Shown one piece after another: positions 43,531-52,392 of a DNA stretch of 64,000 bases. Origin of the DNA: Microbacterium testaceum (GTDB lineage Bacteria; Actinomycetota; Actinomycetes; Actinomycetales; Microbacteriaceae); contig NZ_BJML01000001.1 of NCBI RefSeq assembly GCF_006539145.1, forward strand, positions 682,001-746,000, given 5' to 3'. The notes under the pieces were generated by a model that saw only the letters and a program-made list of their open reading frames with translations, did no database searches and had not been told where the DNA came from. Within the stretch, counting starts at the first letter, position 1; the number at the start of each line of letters is the position of its first letter. Both the position numbers and the translations under genes were made by a program.

Positions 43531-43612
43531 ACCACGCGGCGCGGGATCCGCCGCGATGCACGGCGCGAGATGTCGGCGGGCGGCGTGACAGGCACAGTGC
43601 CCGTAGCGTGAG

Positions 43613-44404
43613 TCAGCGCCCCAGGAAGTCCATGCCGGCCTCGCGGAACGCCCGCGCGCCGGGAGCGTTGACGTGGTGGCGGCCGGGGATGTCGGCGAAC
43701 TCGCCCCGGGGCAGAAGCCCCGCCAAGTGCTTCGACTGGTCGTGGATGGGGTCTTCCGTTCCCGTAGCGATGAGCACGGGCTGCTGCGGGGGCGACGAGG
43801 GATCGGGGTCGGTCTCGCCCAGGCGCATCCCCTCGGCGATCGCGACGAGCGCACGCAGGTCGTTCCCCGGGACGCGTTCAGCGAGCGAGACGTAGCGCAG
43901 GGTCGTGGCATCCTGAACCGGTTCTCCGTGGTCGAGGAAAGCGCGAGCCTGGTCGACCCGCAACCGGGCGAGTGGACGACCGTCCGGGATGCCGCCGAGC
44001 ACGGCGCGCTCGACATGTTCGGGCGCGTCGACGGCGAGCTGCCAGCCGACCCGCCCGCCCAGGGAGTATCCGAGATAGCGCACCTGATCGAGCAGGTACG
44101 TGTCGAGCACGGCGACGAGGTCGGAGACCAGCGTGGGCATCGTGTACGACGCGGCGTCGTACGGCTTGTCGCTCGCGCCGTGGCCGCGCTGGTCGACCGC
44201 GATGACGCGGTATCCGGCGCGCAGCAGGTCGCGCACCCATCCGGTGTTCACCCAGTTGTCGCGGGTGCTGGACCCGAAGCCGTGGACGCAGAGCACGGGG
44301 TCGGCCTCGACGTCGCCCCACGAGTAGGTGGCGAGACGCACGTTGTCGCCGACGATGACGAACTGCGCGGGAGGGACCTCGGTCAGGGCGGGAACGGCAT
44401 CCAT
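43613..44404 (-). CDS. Alpha/beta hydrolase
   Basis: 263 residues, cytoplasmic. Motifs: oxyanion region CVHGFGSSTRDNW, VIAVDQRGHGASDKP, nucleophile elbow GYSLGG, Asp in ATGTEDPIHDQ and catalytic His in IPGRHHVNAPG. The set is typical of small hydrolases related to haloperoxidases and esterases; the substrate is unknown. The ATG at 44404 directly follows GGAGGA, tighter than usual; an in-frame ATG at 44452 would add 16 residues. Divergent from the mug gene across about 57 bases. Confidence 0.83.
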   Translation of the reverse strand: MDAVPALTEVPPAQFVIVGDNVRLATYSWGDVEADPVLCVHGFGSSTRDNWVNTGWVRDLLRAGYRVIAVDQRGHGASDKPYDAASYTMPTLVSDLVAVLDTYLLDQVRYLGYSLGGRVGWQLAVDAPEHVERAVLGGIPDGRPLARLRVDQARAFLDHGEPVQDATTLRYVSLAERVPGNDLRALVAIAEGMRLGETDPDPSSPPQQPVLIATGTEDPIHDQSKHLAGLLPRGEFADIPGRHHVNAPGARAFREAGMDFLGR

Positions 44405-44449
44405 TCCTCCGATCCTGGCAGAGCGGGCCGGCCCGTACGCGGTAGTGGT

Positions 44450-44455
44450 CATAGT
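44450..44455 (+). promoter_or_regulatory. -10 box CATAGT of the mug gene
   Basis: Six bases before the ATG at 44462. Confidence 0.4.
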
Positions 44456-44461
44456 GGTCTC

Positions 44462-45028
44462 ATGGGATATACGCGCGCCGAGCTCGAGTCGTATCGGGAT
44501 GCCACGCGGCCCGACCTCGTGGAGTCGGGCGTGCGGCTGCTCTTCGTCGGCATCAATCCGGGACTGTGGACAGCGGCGACCGGCACCCCGTTCGCGCGTC
44601 CGGGCAATCGCTTCTGGCCGGCGCTGGTGAGGGCGGGGATCCTTCCGCGTCTGCCCGCGTACTCGAAGCCTCTCGGCGACGAGGACCGCCGCATGATCTT
44701 CGACGCCGGGGTGGGCGTGTCCAACCTCGTCGCGCGGGCGACCGCGCGGGCCGACGAGCTGTCGCGGGAGGAGCTGCGCGCGGGTGCGGCGTCGCTCGTC
44801 GAGCGGGTCGCCGGGTGGCGTCCTCAGGCTGTCGCGGTCGTCGGGCTGACCGCCTACCGTCAGGGGTTCCAGCGGCCCCGCGCGACCGCGGGGCGACAGG
44901 AGGAGTCGATCGCGGACGTCCCCACCTGGGTGCTGCCCAACCCCAGCGGGCTGAACGCCCACGACACCGTCGACTCTCTCGCTCGCGCGTACGCCGACCC
45001 GGCGCGGGCCGCGGGGGTCATCCGCTGA
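44462..45028 (+). CDS. mug: G/U mismatch-specific uracil-DNA glycosylase Mug
   Basis: 188 residues. The Mug/TDG signature is visible: LLFVGINPGLWTAATGTPF with the active-site Asn in GINPG, FARPGNRFWPAL, and the C-terminal LPNPSGLNAH that inserts into the DNA. It removes uracil or ethenocytosine from G mismatches, starting base excision repair. Length matches the family. Leaderless start. Confidence 0.88.
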   Translation: MGYTRAELESYRDATRPDLVESGVRLLFVGINPGLWTAATGTPFARPGNRFWPALVRAGILPRLPAYSKPLGDEDRRMIFDAGVGVSNLVARATARADELSREELRAGAASLVERVAGWRPQAVAVVGLTAYRQGFQRPRATAGRQEESIADVPTWVLPNPSGLNAHDTVDSLARAYADPARAAGVIR

Positions 45029-45069
45029 CGCGGGTCTCACGCCGCGGCGGAAGGTGTCACGATGGCAGG

Positions 45070-45489
45070 ATGCCGCCCACCCGACGCCGCGTGATCGCCC
45101 TGTTCGCCCTGGCCGCGGTCGTCGCCGCGGGGCTCGTCGTCCACCTCGTGCTGCCCTCGAGCGCCGCGACCGACATCGCGGGGGACGCGCTCTACACGGT
45201 CGCGATCTATGCCGGGGTCGTGGTGGTTCTCCCGCGGCTGCGGCCGTTCTTCGTCGGCCTGACCGCCGGAGGGTGGAGCGTCGCCGTCGAGCTGTTCCAG
45301 GCCACGGGGATTCCTGTCGAACTGGCGGAAGGGTTCCGGCCCATCGCGCTGGTGCTCGGGACGGGGTTCGACGCGCGCGATCTCGTCGTCTACCTCTGCG
45401 CGGCGGTGGTCGCCGTCGGAGCGGATGTCGTCGTCGGGCGTTCGCTGGAGCGCGGCACGGGAGCATCGAGGCTCCTCCCCAGGGGATGA
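45070..45489 (+). CDS. DUF2809 family membrane protein
   Basis: 139 residues with four hydrophobic helices (RRRVIALFALAAVVAAGLVV, DALYTVAIYAGVVVVLPRL, PFFVGLTAGGWSVAVELFQ, DLVVYLCAAVVAVGADVVVG). The segment GDALYTVAIYAGVVVVLPRL and the C-terminal GTGFDARDLVVYLCA fit DUF2809, small membrane proteins of unknown function. A preceding out-of-frame ATG at 45062 is not used. Likely cotranscribed with nothing else; 62 bases separate it from the next gene. Confidence 0.75.
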   Translation: MPPTRRRVIALFALAAVVAAGLVVHLVLPSSAATDIAGDALYTVAIYAGVVVVLPRLRPFFVGLTAGGWSVAVELFQATGIPVELAEGFRPIALVLGTGFDARDLVVYLCAAVVAVGADVVVGRSLERGTGASRLLPRG

Positions 45490-45551
45490 CGTCCTCCGTC
45501 GGTCGTTCCTCGCCGGTATCGTGACCAGCTCGCGAGAGAAGAGGAGCGGCG

Positions 45552-45848
45552 ATGAGAGTGCGGTTCGAGGGAGACGTCTTCCGCTGGGCAGCACGCAGCG
45601 ACAGCGACTGGTACTTCGTCGCGCTGCCACCCGAGCCGAGCGCGGAGATCCGCGAGACGCAGACGTACCGCCGCGGCTTCGGCGGGGTGCGGGTCGACGC
45701 CACGATCGGCCGCACGACCTTCCGCACCTCGATCTTCCCGCAGGCCGGGGGCGTCTACGTCCTCCCTCTCAAACGCGCGGTGCGCGACGCCGAGGCGATC
45801 GACCCCGGGTCGGTCGTGCGGGTCGATCTCTTCGTGCTCGACGCCTGA
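45552..45848 (+). CDS. DUF1905 family protein
   Basis: 98 residues, starting MRVRFEGDVFRWAARSDSDW with AGGAG 5-6 bases before the ATG. The DUF1905 pattern (small beta-barrel): FEGDVFRWAA, WYFVALPPE, RGFGGVRVDATIG, TTFRTSIFPQ and YVLPLKRAVRDAE. Function unknown. The next gene starts 3 bases after the stop, suggesting an operon with the A24 peptidase. Confidence 0.85.
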   Translation: MRVRFEGDVFRWAARSDSDWYFVALPPEPSAEIRETQTYRRGFGGVRVDATIGRTTFRTSIFPQAGGVYVLPLKRAVRDAEAIDPGSVVRVDLFVLDA

Positions 45849-45851
45849 GCG

Positions 45852-46331
45852 GTGCCGGTGTTGGTCGCGCTCGCCACCGCCGTGTTCGCCGTGGCCAGCG
45901 TCGGACTGGTCGTGGTCGACGTGCGCACCCACCGCTTGCCCGATGCCGTCGTGCTGTCGGCGCTCGTCGTGGTCGCGGGGCTCCTGACAGCCGAAGCCCT
46001 TCGCGTGGGCGACACACCGCGCGCGGTCGGCGTCGTCGGGGGTGCGGGAGCGACATTCGCCGTCGCCCTCGCGCTGCACCTCGGCCGCCCCGGGGCGTTC
46101 GGAGGCGGAGACGTCAAGCTCGCCGCCCTCGTCGGCGCGCCGCTCGGATGGTACGGGCCCGAGGCCGTGGCATCCGGTCTGCTCATCGCTCTTCTTCTCG
46201 GCGGGGTCGCCGCAGCGGGCGTGCTGCTCGCCGGCGGTCGGCGCGTGCAGATCGCCTACGGCCCCTGGCTGTTGCTGGGCGCGTGGCTGCGCCTGCTGAG
46301 CGGCCCCGGAGAGCCGACACCGTCGAGCTGA
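45852..46331 (+). CDS. A24-type prepilin peptidase (short form)
   Basis: 159 residues from a GTG; integral membrane aspartic protease. The two catalytic aspartates are visible in VVDVRTHRLPD and in FGGGDVKLAALVG (the GxGD motif). About six helices. It lacks the N-terminal methyltransferase domain of long PilD enzymes, as usual in actinobacteria, where it processes Flp/Tad-type prepilins. No pilin or tad genes are in view, so its substrates are elsewhere. Confidence 0.87.
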   Translation: MPVLVALATAVFAVASVGLVVVDVRTHRLPDAVVLSALVVVAGLLTAEALRVGDTPRAVGVVGGAGATFAVALALHLGRPGAFGGGDVKLAALVGAPLGWYGPEAVASGLLIALLLGGVAAAGVLLAGGRRVQIAYGPWLLLGAWLRLLSGPGEPTPSS

Positions 46332-46386
46332 CCTGTCGCTCCCGACCCCGGCGGTCAAGCCCGAGGGGCTCGCCCCCTCGCGCCGA

Positions 46387-46392
46387 TACCCT
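46387..46392 (+). promoter_or_regulatory. -10 box TACCCT of the yihY-like gene
   Basis: Six bases before the ATG at 46399; leaderless arrangement. Confidence 0.5.
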
Positions 46393-46398
46393 GACCAC

Positions 46399-47469
46399 AT
46401 GGCTGACCTCATCCGTCGTGTCACGGCGTGGGCGCTGCGGCTCCGTCTTGTGCGCGCGTTCCTCGTCTATTCGGGGGCGCGCGGCCCCATGCTGGCCGAC
46501 AGTGTGACCTATCGCACCCTGTTCAGCCTGTTCGCTGCGGTGCTCATCGGGTTCTCGTTCGCGGCGATCTGGCTCTCGGGCAACCCGGAGGGTCTTCAAG
46601 CTCTCGAACGTTCGGTGAATAGCGTCGTTCCAGGCCTCGTCGGGCAAGACGGACTGCTACAGGTCAGCGATATCAAAGCCCCGCCGGAGTTCACCGTCGC
46701 GGGGGTCATCGGAACCATCGGTCTGCTCGGCGCCGCGATCGGTGCCGTGGGCTCGTTGCGCTCGGCGCTGCGGCAGATCGCCGGCGTCGCCACCGACGAC
46801 ACGCTCCCCATCCTCGTCATCGTGCGCAACCTCGCGGTCGCGATCGGCATCGGCGTCGCTCTCGTCGGCGCGGCCGTCGTGACCTTCCTCGCCACCGCGG
46901 GGCTCACGTTCGTGCGGGAGCTGCTGGGCATCTCCGCCGACTCCTGGATCTCCGCGGTATTGACCTGGCTGGTCTCGACGGTCGTCGTCCTGGTTCTCGA
47001 CACGGCCGCCGTGGCCGTGGCCTTCGCCGCCCTCTCGGGCGTCAAGACGCGCCGACCCACGCTCCTACGGGGTGCCCTTCTCGGCGGTGTGGGACTGGTC
47101 GTCCTGCAGCAGTTGTCGGGGCTGTTCGTCGGCGGGGCGGGGAACAACCCGCTGCTCGCGACGTTCGCCTCGCTCATCGCTCTGCTGCTGTGGCTGAACC
47201 TCTCCAGCCAGGTGATCCTCATCGCGGGCGCGTACATCACCGTCGCCACCGAAGAGGACCACGACCGCGTCCGCGCGAAGTACGGCGCGTCGACCATGAT
47301 CCAGTTCCGCGTCCGCCGGGCCGAGAAGGCGGTGCGGGCTGCGACCGGCGAGCTCGACGCCGCCCGCGCCGCAGAGGCGAAGGAGCGTGAGAACCTCGCG
47401 AAGAACGACCCTGCCGCGGCCGCTCGCGAGGACCGCGCCGAGGCTCGCGCGGGGTCCCCCGATGAGTGA
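46399..47469 (+). CDS. YihY/BrkB family membrane protein
   Basis: 356 residues. Family features: GPMLADSVTYRTLFSLFAAV in the first helix, several helices (VAIGIGVALVGAAVVTFLAT, SAVLTWLVSTVVVLVLDTAA, LATFASLIALLLWLNLSSQV), and GAYITVATEEDH. The C-terminal 60 residues are Ala/Glu/Arg-rich and likely a cytoplasmic coiled coil. Often annotated ribonuclease BN, which is wrong for this family; its role is unknown. The nnrE-like gene overlaps the end by 8 bases. Confidence 0.88.
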   Translation: MADLIRRVTAWALRLRLVRAFLVYSGARGPMLADSVTYRTLFSLFAAVLIGFSFAAIWLSGNPEGLQALERSVNSVVPGLVGQDGLLQVSDIKAPPEFTVAGVIGTIGLLGAAIGAVGSLRSALRQIAGVATDDTLPILVIVRNLAVAIGIGVALVGAAVVTFLATAGLTFVRELLGISADSWISAVLTWLVSTVVVLVLDTAAVAVAFAALSGVKTRRPTLLRGALLGGVGLVVLQQLSGLFVGGAGNNPLLATFASLIALLLWLNLSSQVILIAGAYITVATEEDHDRVRAKYGASTMIQFRVRRAEKAVRAATGELDAARAAEAKERENLAKNDPAAAAREDRAEARAGSPDE

Positions 47470-48193
47470 GTCCGCGAGCGGGCTGCTGGCCTCGGGGGAG
47501 CGCGTCGCCGCGTACAGCGCCGACGCCGTCCGTGCCGCTGAGAAGCCTCTGCTGGAGGAGGGCCTGCCGCTCATGCGCTGGGCCGCCACGGCCCTGGCCG
47601 ACATCGTCGCGCAGCAGCTCGCCGCGCGCCCCGGAAGAGTTCTCGTCCTCGTGGGCGCGGGCGACAACGGAGGAGACGCCCTGTACGCCGCGGCCGACCT
47701 CTGTGGCGTCGCCGAGCGAGTCGATGTCGTGCTCGTGCGCGATCGCGTGCACCGAGCGGCGCTCGATGCCGCGGTGGCCGCGGGAGCGCGCGTGCGTTCG
47801 GCATCGGAGGTCCGCGGTGAGCTGGCCGAGTACGTGCTCGTGCTCGACGGCATCCTCGGCATCGGTCGTCTGGCGGACCGGCGCCTGCGCGGGGGAGCGC
47901 GAGCCCTCGTGGAGTGTGTCCTCGGCCTCGAGAAGCAGCCGCTCGTCGTCGCGGTCGACCTGCCCAGCGGTCTCGATCCCGACGATGGGACAGCGGATGC
48001 CGCCGTGCTCGCCGCCGACGTCACGGTCACGTTCGGTGCCCTCAAGTCGGGCCTGGTCCGTGGACGGGGTCCGGAGCTATCGGGACGCGTGCATCTGGTC
48101 GACCTGGGGCTTGGTCCGTACCTTCAACTCGCGCATCCCGCCGTCACCGCCTCGGTCGAGGTCGTGCGGGTCACTGCGCCGCAACGCCGGTGA
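47462..48193 (+). CDS. nnrE: NAD(P)H-hydrate epimerase domain protein
   Basis: 243 residues. The YjeF_N fold is recognised by SADAVRAAEKPLLEEGLPLM (the AXEXXLM-type start), VLVLVGAGDNGGDALYAA (nucleotide-binding loop with the N-N-G-D-G core) and the catalytic Asp region LVLDGILGIG with VVAVDLPSGLDPDDG. It epimerises damaged NAD(P)HX. The ADP-dependent dehydratase domain usually fused or adjacent is not here. The ATG overlaps the YihY-like gene, so they are coupled. Confidence 0.86.
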   Translation: MSESASGLLASGERVAAYSADAVRAAEKPLLEEGLPLMRWAATALADIVAQQLAARPGRVLVLVGAGDNGGDALYAAADLCGVAERVDVVLVRDRVHRAALDAAVAAGARVRSASEVRGELAEYVLVLDGILGIGRLADRRLRGGARALVECVLGLEKQPLVVAVDLPSGLDPDDGTADAAVLAADVTVTFGALKSGLVRGRGPELSGRVHLVDLGLGPYLQLAHPAVTASVEVVRVTAPQRR

Positions 48194-48203
48194 CGACGAC
48201 GCC

Positions 48204-48959
48204 TCAGCGGGCGTAGCGCTCGACGAACGTCCGCAGCATGCGCGAGGGAGAGGTCACGGGCGCTCGGCGAACGGCGGCCAGCGTCAGGCCGAGTTCGTCC
48301 GCCGCGAAGTAGCCGTAAGAGGCGTAGGCATGGATGCGCGTGACGATGCCGTCGAGGTCGAGCTCGGGGTGGAACTGGGTCGCGTAGACGTTCTGCTTGA
48401 CCCGGAACATCTGGACGGGGCACGTCGGCGACGACGCGAGAAGGGTCGCCGCGGGCGGAAGAGAGCGGATCGCCTCTTTGTGTCCGACGAATGCGGGGAA
48501 GGTCGCGGGGAGGCCTTCGGCGAGCGGATCGGCGCGGCCGGCCGGGGTCAGCGACACATCGACCACGCTGATCGGCTCGGCAAACGTGCCGTCGATGGGC
48601 GCGGCGAGGTGCGTCCCCAGGGTGCCGACCCCGTAACAGGCGCCCAGGAAGGGGAGGTCTCGGGCGACGACCTCGTCGACGAGGGCGGCCATCTCGGCTT
48701 CGACGCGCTGCTGAACGGCGGATTTCCGCTCGATCGGATCGGAGGCGTTGAAGGGGCTTCCACCGACCAGGATTCCCGACACCTCGTCGAGGTCGAACTC
48801 GGGCATCGGATCACGCTCGAGCCGCACGCGGAGCAGTCGCTCGGGCGGCAGACCCGTGAACCGCAGGAAGAGGGCGTACTCCTCGTCGGCCGGCTGGTTC
48901 TCGGCGCGCGTCGCCAGCAGCACGAAAGGGCGGTCGCCGGGTAGGTCGGTCGAGGTCAC
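48204..48959 (-). CDS. Class I glutamine amidotransferase (GuaA-like)
   Basis: 251 residues. Catalytic Cys in LPFLGACYGVGTLG and catalytic His in YATQFHPELD; the final Glu lies in the same motif. The N-terminal part (FVLLATRAENQPADEEY, SGILVGGSPFNASDP) is typical of GMP synthase-like stand-alone amidotransferases. It would liberate ammonia from glutamine or cleave gamma-glutamyl bonds; the partner is unknown. Minus-strand -10 TACAAT (48967-48972) lies 7 bases before the GTG, so leaderless. Confidence 0.85.
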   Translation of the reverse strand: MTSTDLPGDRPFVLLATRAENQPADEEYALFLRFTGLPPERLLRVRLERDPMPEFDLDEVSGILVGGSPFNASDPIERKSAVQQRVEAEMAALVDEVVARDLPFLGACYGVGTLGTHLAAPIDGTFAEPISVVDVSLTPAGRADPLAEGLPATFPAFVGHKEAIRSLPPAATLLASSPTCPVQMFRVKQNVYATQFHPELDLDGIVTRIHAYASYGYFAADELGLTLAAVRRAPVTSPSRMLRTFVERYAR

Positions 48960-48966
48960 TCCAGCG

Positions 48967-48972
48967 ATTGTA
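48967..48972 (-). promoter_or_regulatory. -10 box TACAAT of the amidotransferase gene
   Basis: Seven bases before the GTG at 48959. Confidence 0.45.
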
Positions 48973-49015
48973 GGTCAGCGCTGTCAAGGCGCCGGGCGGT
49001 GTCGGTGCCGCGGTC

Positions 49016-49021
49016 TACGCT
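49016..49021 (+). promoter_or_regulatory. -10 box TACGCT of the 75-residue gene
   Basis: Six bases before the ATG at 49028; same core as at 18581. Confidence 0.5.
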
Positions 49022-49027
49022 GGCGTC

Positions 49028-49255
49028 ATGGCTATTGCACGACTGACCGGAGGCCCGCTCGACGGGCAGGTGCTCCCTCTCGAGAACGAGTCCGACGACA
49101 CGCTGATCATGCCCTACAGCGAGGGCCAGCTGGTGTACCGACGCGACGGCGGCCTCGCGAACGAGGGCGAGTCCGATGGACCCACCGAGGCCGTCTTCGT
49201 CTACGCGGAAGAGACCGAAGACATCAACCCCGACGCCGACGGACGCGACGATTGA
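49028..49255 (+). CDS. Small acidic protein of 75 residues
   Basis: Starts MAIARLTGGPLDGQVLPLEN; the GGPLDG start with following strands (LVYRRDGG, TEAVFVYAEET) is a small beta domain seen in many actinobacterial hypothetical proteins and in phage proteins. Strongly acidic C-terminus (INPDADGRDD). Unknown function. Coupled to the CYTH gene by TTGA overlap and driven by its own leaderless promoter. Confidence 0.75.
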   Translation: MAIARLTGGPLDGQVLPLENESDDTLIMPYSEGQLVYRRDGGLANEGESDGPTEAVFVYAEETEDINPDADGRDD

Positions 49256-49896
49256 GCGGAGCCCCGAGCGGGTCGTCGAACGTCGAGATCGAGTCGAAGT
49301 ACGACGTCGACGATGAGACGCCCCTTCCCGACTGGGCGGCCCTTCCGGGCGTGACGCGGGTCGGCAGCCCCGAGCCACGCGATCTGGACGCACGCTACCT
49401 CGACACCGCCGACGCCGACCTGGCGCGGGCGGGGATCGCGGTCCGCCGACGCACGGGTGGCCCCGACGCCGGATGGCACGTGAAGGGTCCCGTCGAAGGC
49501 GCCGGGCGCAGCGAGACGCAGTGGCCGCTCGAGGACGCCACCGATTCCGACACCGATCCGGTGGTGCCCGAAGCGATTCAGCATGCCGTCGCCGCGGTCG
49601 CGACGCCGCCGTTCACGCCCCTCGCCCGCGTGCGAAATCACCGCACGGCCTACGCCCTGCTCGACGCCGACGGGAACGAGGTCGCCGAGTTCGTCGACGA
49701 TCGCGTCCGCGCGCGCGACGAGCGACGCGGTGTGGAGTCCGCGTGGCGGGAATGGGAGGTCGAGCTCGGTCCTGCAGCTCCCACCGACGACGAGGGCCGC
49801 GAGGCGTTCTTCGCGGCGGTCGATGCGGCGGTGTTCGCTGCGGGCGGCCGCCCCGCGGCATCCGGATCCAAGCTCGCGCGCGCTCTGGGACACTGA
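49252..49896 (+). CDS. CYTH-domain triphosphate-processing enzyme
   Basis: 214 residues from a TTG that overlaps the upstream stop (TTGA). The ExExK signature is VEIESK near residues 11-16. Further charged strands typical of the triphosphate tunnel fold follow: LDARYLDTADADL, AVRRRTGGPDAGWHVK, LARVRNHRTAYAL and WREWEVELG. Such enzymes hydrolyse triphosphates such as thiamine triphosphate or inorganic tripolyphosphate with Mg2+. No CHAD domain is fused. Strong terminator follows. Confidence 0.86.
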   Translation: MSGAPSGSSNVEIESKYDVDDETPLPDWAALPGVTRVGSPEPRDLDARYLDTADADLARAGIAVRRRTGGPDAGWHVKGPVEGAGRSETQWPLEDATDSDTDPVVPEAIQHAVAAVATPPFTPLARVRNHRTAYALLDADGNEVAEFVDDRVRARDERRGVESAWREWEVELGPAAPTDDEGREAFFAAVDAAVFAAGGRPAASGSKLARALGH

Positions 49897-50004
49897 CCCC
49901 TTCGCGCCACGCGTACCCGGGGCGTCTGCCCGACGACACGGTTGTCCCGCGCAACCGAGACGTCGAGCAGGCGCCCTCTCGCGTTCATGCCCGCGGAGAC
50001 GACG

Positions 50005-50036
50005 AAGGCCCGCCCGGTCGAACCGGGCGGGCCTTT
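50005..50036. terminator. Bidirectional terminator between CYTH and lpd genes
   Basis: AAGGCCCGCCCGGT (50005-50018) pairs with ACCGGGCGGGCCTT (50022-50035) around the loop CGA, a perfect 14-bp stem between convergent genes. Confidence 0.85.
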
Positions 50037-50049
50037 GTACGTCACGCGA

Positions 50050-51447
50050 TCAGAGGTTGATCATGTGTCCCGTCAGGCCGTGGAAGGCCTCCTGCAGACC
50101 CTCCGACAGCGTCGGGTGGGTGTGCACGTTGCGGGCCGCCTCGAGGGCCGTGAGGTCCCACTTCTGGGCGAGGGTGAGTTCGGGCAGCAGCTCCGACACG
50201 TCGGGGCCGATGAGGTGGCCGCCGATGAGCTCGAGCGTCTCGGCGTCGGCGACGAGCTTGACGAAGCCGACGGGCTCGCCCAGGCCGTTGGCCTTGCCGT
50301 TGGCCGAGAAGGGGAACTTCGCGACCTTGATGTCGTGACCGGCGTCGCGAGCCTGCTGCTCGGTGAGGCCGAACGAGGCGACCTGCGGGTTGCAGAAGGT
50401 CGCGCGCGGCATGTTGCGGTAGTCGCCGAGGGTCTGCGTCTCGGCGCCGGCGATGGTCTCGGCGGCCACGACGCCCTGCGCCTCGGCCACGTGGGCCAGC
50501 TGCAGCTTCGCGGTGACGTCGCCGATCGAGTAGATGTGCGGGACGTTGGTGCGCATGTGGTCGTCGATCTCGATGGCGCCGCGCTCGGTGAGCTTCACGC
50601 CGGTGTTCTCGAGACCGAAGCCGTCGACCTTGGGAGCGAAGCCGATCGACATGAGCACGCGGTCGGCGTCGATCGAGCCGGTCGAGCCGTCTTTCGCGGT
50701 GTAAGCGACGGTGACCTTGTCGCCGTGGTCGGTCACAGAGTCGACCTTGGTCGACGTGAGGATGTCGACGCCGTAGCCCTTGTACTGCTTCTGGATCTCT
50801 TTCGAGACCTCGGCGTCTTCGTTCGGGAGGGCACGGTCGAGGAACTCGATGATCGTGACCTTCACGCCGTAGTTCGTCATGACGTAGGCGAACTCCATAC
50901 CGATGGCGCCGGCGCCGACGATGACGATCGACTCGGGGAGCTCGCGGGTGAGGATCTGCTCCTCGTAGGTCACGACGTTCTCCGACAGGCTGACGCCGGG
51001 GAGCAGGCGGACGGTGGAGCCGGTGGCGATGATCACGTTGTCGAAGGTGACCTGCTCCTTCGAGCCGTCGGTCAGCGCCACGTCGAGCGTGTGGTCGTCG
51101 GCGAAGAAGCCGCGGCCCTCGTACTCGGTGACTTTGTTCTTCTTCATCAGGTAGTGGATGCCCTTGACGTGGCCGGCGGCGACGCTGCGCGAGCGGTCGA
51201 ACGCCTTGCCGAAGTCGAAGGTGACATCACCCGAGATGCCGAACAGGTCGGCCTTCGCGTGGAACGTGTGCGCGAGGTCGGCGTTGCGCAGGAGGGCTTT
51301 GGAGGGGATGCAGCCCACGTTGAGGCACACACCGCCCCAGTACTTCTCTTCGACGATCGCGACCGACAGTCCGAGCTGTGCGCCGCGGACGGCGGCGACG
51401 TACCCGCCGGGACCCGCACCAAGAATGACCAGATCGTAATGAGGCAT
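50050..51447 (-). CDS. lpd: Dihydrolipoyl dehydrogenase (E3)
   Basis: 465 residues. FAD motif [20 protein letters not shown], redox disulphide [10 protein letters not shown] (Cys41, Cys46), NAD-binding [20 protein letters not shown], second FAD contact [16 protein letters not shown] and the C-terminal catalytic His-Glu pair [13 protein letters not shown]. It reoxidises the lipoyl groups of pyruvate and 2-oxoglutarate dehydrogenase complexes. Leaderless: TAGGCT 6 bases before the ATG. Confidence 0.96.
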   Translation of the reverse strand: MPHYDLVILGAGPGGYVAAVRGAQLGLSVAIVEEKYWGGVCLNVGCIPSKALLRNADLAHTFHAKADLFGISGDVTFDFGKAFDRSRSVAAGHVKGIHYLMKKNKVTEYEGRGFFADDHTLDVALTDGSKEQVTFDNVIIATGSTVRLLPGVSLSENVVTYEEQILTRELPESIVIVGAGAIGMEFAYVMTNYGVKVTIIEFLDRALPNEDAEVSKEIQKQYKGYGVDILTSTKVDSVTDHGDKVTVAYTAKDGSTGSIDADRVLMSIGFAPKVDGFGLENTGVKLTERGAIEIDDHMRTNVPHIYSIGDVTAKLQLAHVAEAQGVVAAETIAGAETQTLGDYRNMPRATFCNPQVASFGLTEQQARDAGHDIKVAKFPFSANGKANGLGEPVGFVKLVADAETLELIGGHLIGPDVSELLPELTLAQKWDLTALEAARNVHTHPTLSEGLQEAFHGLTGHMINL

Positions 51448-51453
51448 GGTTCC

Positions 51454-51459
51454 AGCCTA
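51454..51459 (-). promoter_or_regulatory. -10 box TAGGCT of lpd
   Basis: Exactly 6 bases before the ATG at 51447 and inside the 3' end of the CopC gene region. Confidence 0.5.
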
Positions 51460-52098
51460 TCGCCCGGTGCCGCCGCCGCCGGCGGTCTTGCGACCCGCGC
51501 GCGAGGCGAAGACGTAGACGAGGACGCCGGCCACGACCACCAGGAGGACGGCGAGCAGGATCCACGGCAGGGGGGACGTTTCCGAGGTGTTCTCAGACGG
51601 CGCCGCGGTGTCCTCCGTCGGGGCCGAAGCTGAGGCGCTCTCGGCGGGCGTGGGGCTCGCCGAGGCCGTGGGGGTCGCGGTCGCGGTGGTGGTGGGGGCG
51701 GCCGCAGGGACGGTGAAGGCGAAGTCGCCGTCGATGGGGTGCCCGTCGCTCGAGACGACGCGCCACTTCACGGTGACGGTCCCGGATGCCGGCCCCGCCA
51801 GGGCCTGCGTCACCTCGGCGCCCGAGACGGTCGGGGCGCCGTTCGCGAGCGAGACTCCGGAGGAGTCGGTGACCTCGATGACGGTCGCCCCGGCGTCGGT
51901 GAGGATGTCGGCGCTGTACGAGAAGGTGATCTGCGCGGGCAGCGATTCGAGCGTCGCGCCGGCGGCGGGGTCCGTCGAGACGAGTTCGTCGTGGGCGGCG
52001 GCGGGCAGTGCCGGCACGAGGAGGGCCGCTGCCGCCAGCAGGCCGGCGGCCAGGATGGCGGGAAGGGTGCGTCTGCGAGGCGTCTCGATGGAAGTCAC
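51457..52098 (-). CDS. CopC-domain copper-binding membrane protein
   Basis: 213 residues from a GTG. Signal peptide (LPAILAAGLLAAAALLVPAL then PAAAHDEL) ending before the conserved N-terminal His of the CopC domain, which binds Cu(II). The domain continues with STDPAAGATLESLPAQITFS and KWRVVSSDGHPIDGDFAFTV, where SDGHP holds another ligand His. A Thr/Ser/Pro linker (about 130-175) leads to a C-terminal helix (PWILLAVLLVVVAGVLVYVF) and a basic end. The architecture is that of actinobacterial CopC/YobA proteins displayed outside the membrane. Leaderless: TAGGCT at 52105-52110. Confidence 0.88.
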   Translation of the reverse strand: MTSIETPRRRTLPAILAAGLLAAAALLVPALPAAAHDELVSTDPAAGATLESLPAQITFSYSADILTDAGATVIEVTDSSGVSLANGAPTVSGAEVTQALAGPASGTVTVKWRVVSSDGHPIDGDFAFTVPAAAPTTTATATPTASASPTPAESASASAPTEDTAAPSENTSETSPLPWILLAVLLVVVAGVLVYVFASRAGRKTAGGGGTGR

Positions 52099-52104
52099 GC
52101 ATCG

Positions 52105-52110
52105 AGCCTA
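52105..52110 (-). promoter_or_regulatory. -10 box TAGGCT of the CopC gene
   Basis: Six bases before the GTG at 52098. Confidence 0.5.
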
Positions 52111-52392
52111 GCCAGGGTGAACGCGGCCGGGCCGAGGCGTGCACGGGACCCCGGCGGCCGTCAGGGCGGTCCGGGGTGAAGACGGCGCGCCGACAGCAGG
52201 TGATGCGGACTCGACAGGGGCACGTTCGGGTCGATAGGTTCGAGTGTCTCGTCGACCGCCTCCGCATCCCCCAAACCGCGGTGTCCCGGTTTCGGCGAAT
52301 ACAGACACATCACGCCTCACCATGGCCTGCTCGAAGTCGGTCGACCCCGCCGCTGGCGACCGATCGGTTATGGTGAATATGAAGGAGAAGCC

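Noticed and set aside
43439..43612. Small gene between the second GT39 gene and the hydrolase
   Set aside because: Frames across this stretch have no ribosome site and cut through the nested inverted repeat; no coding signal.
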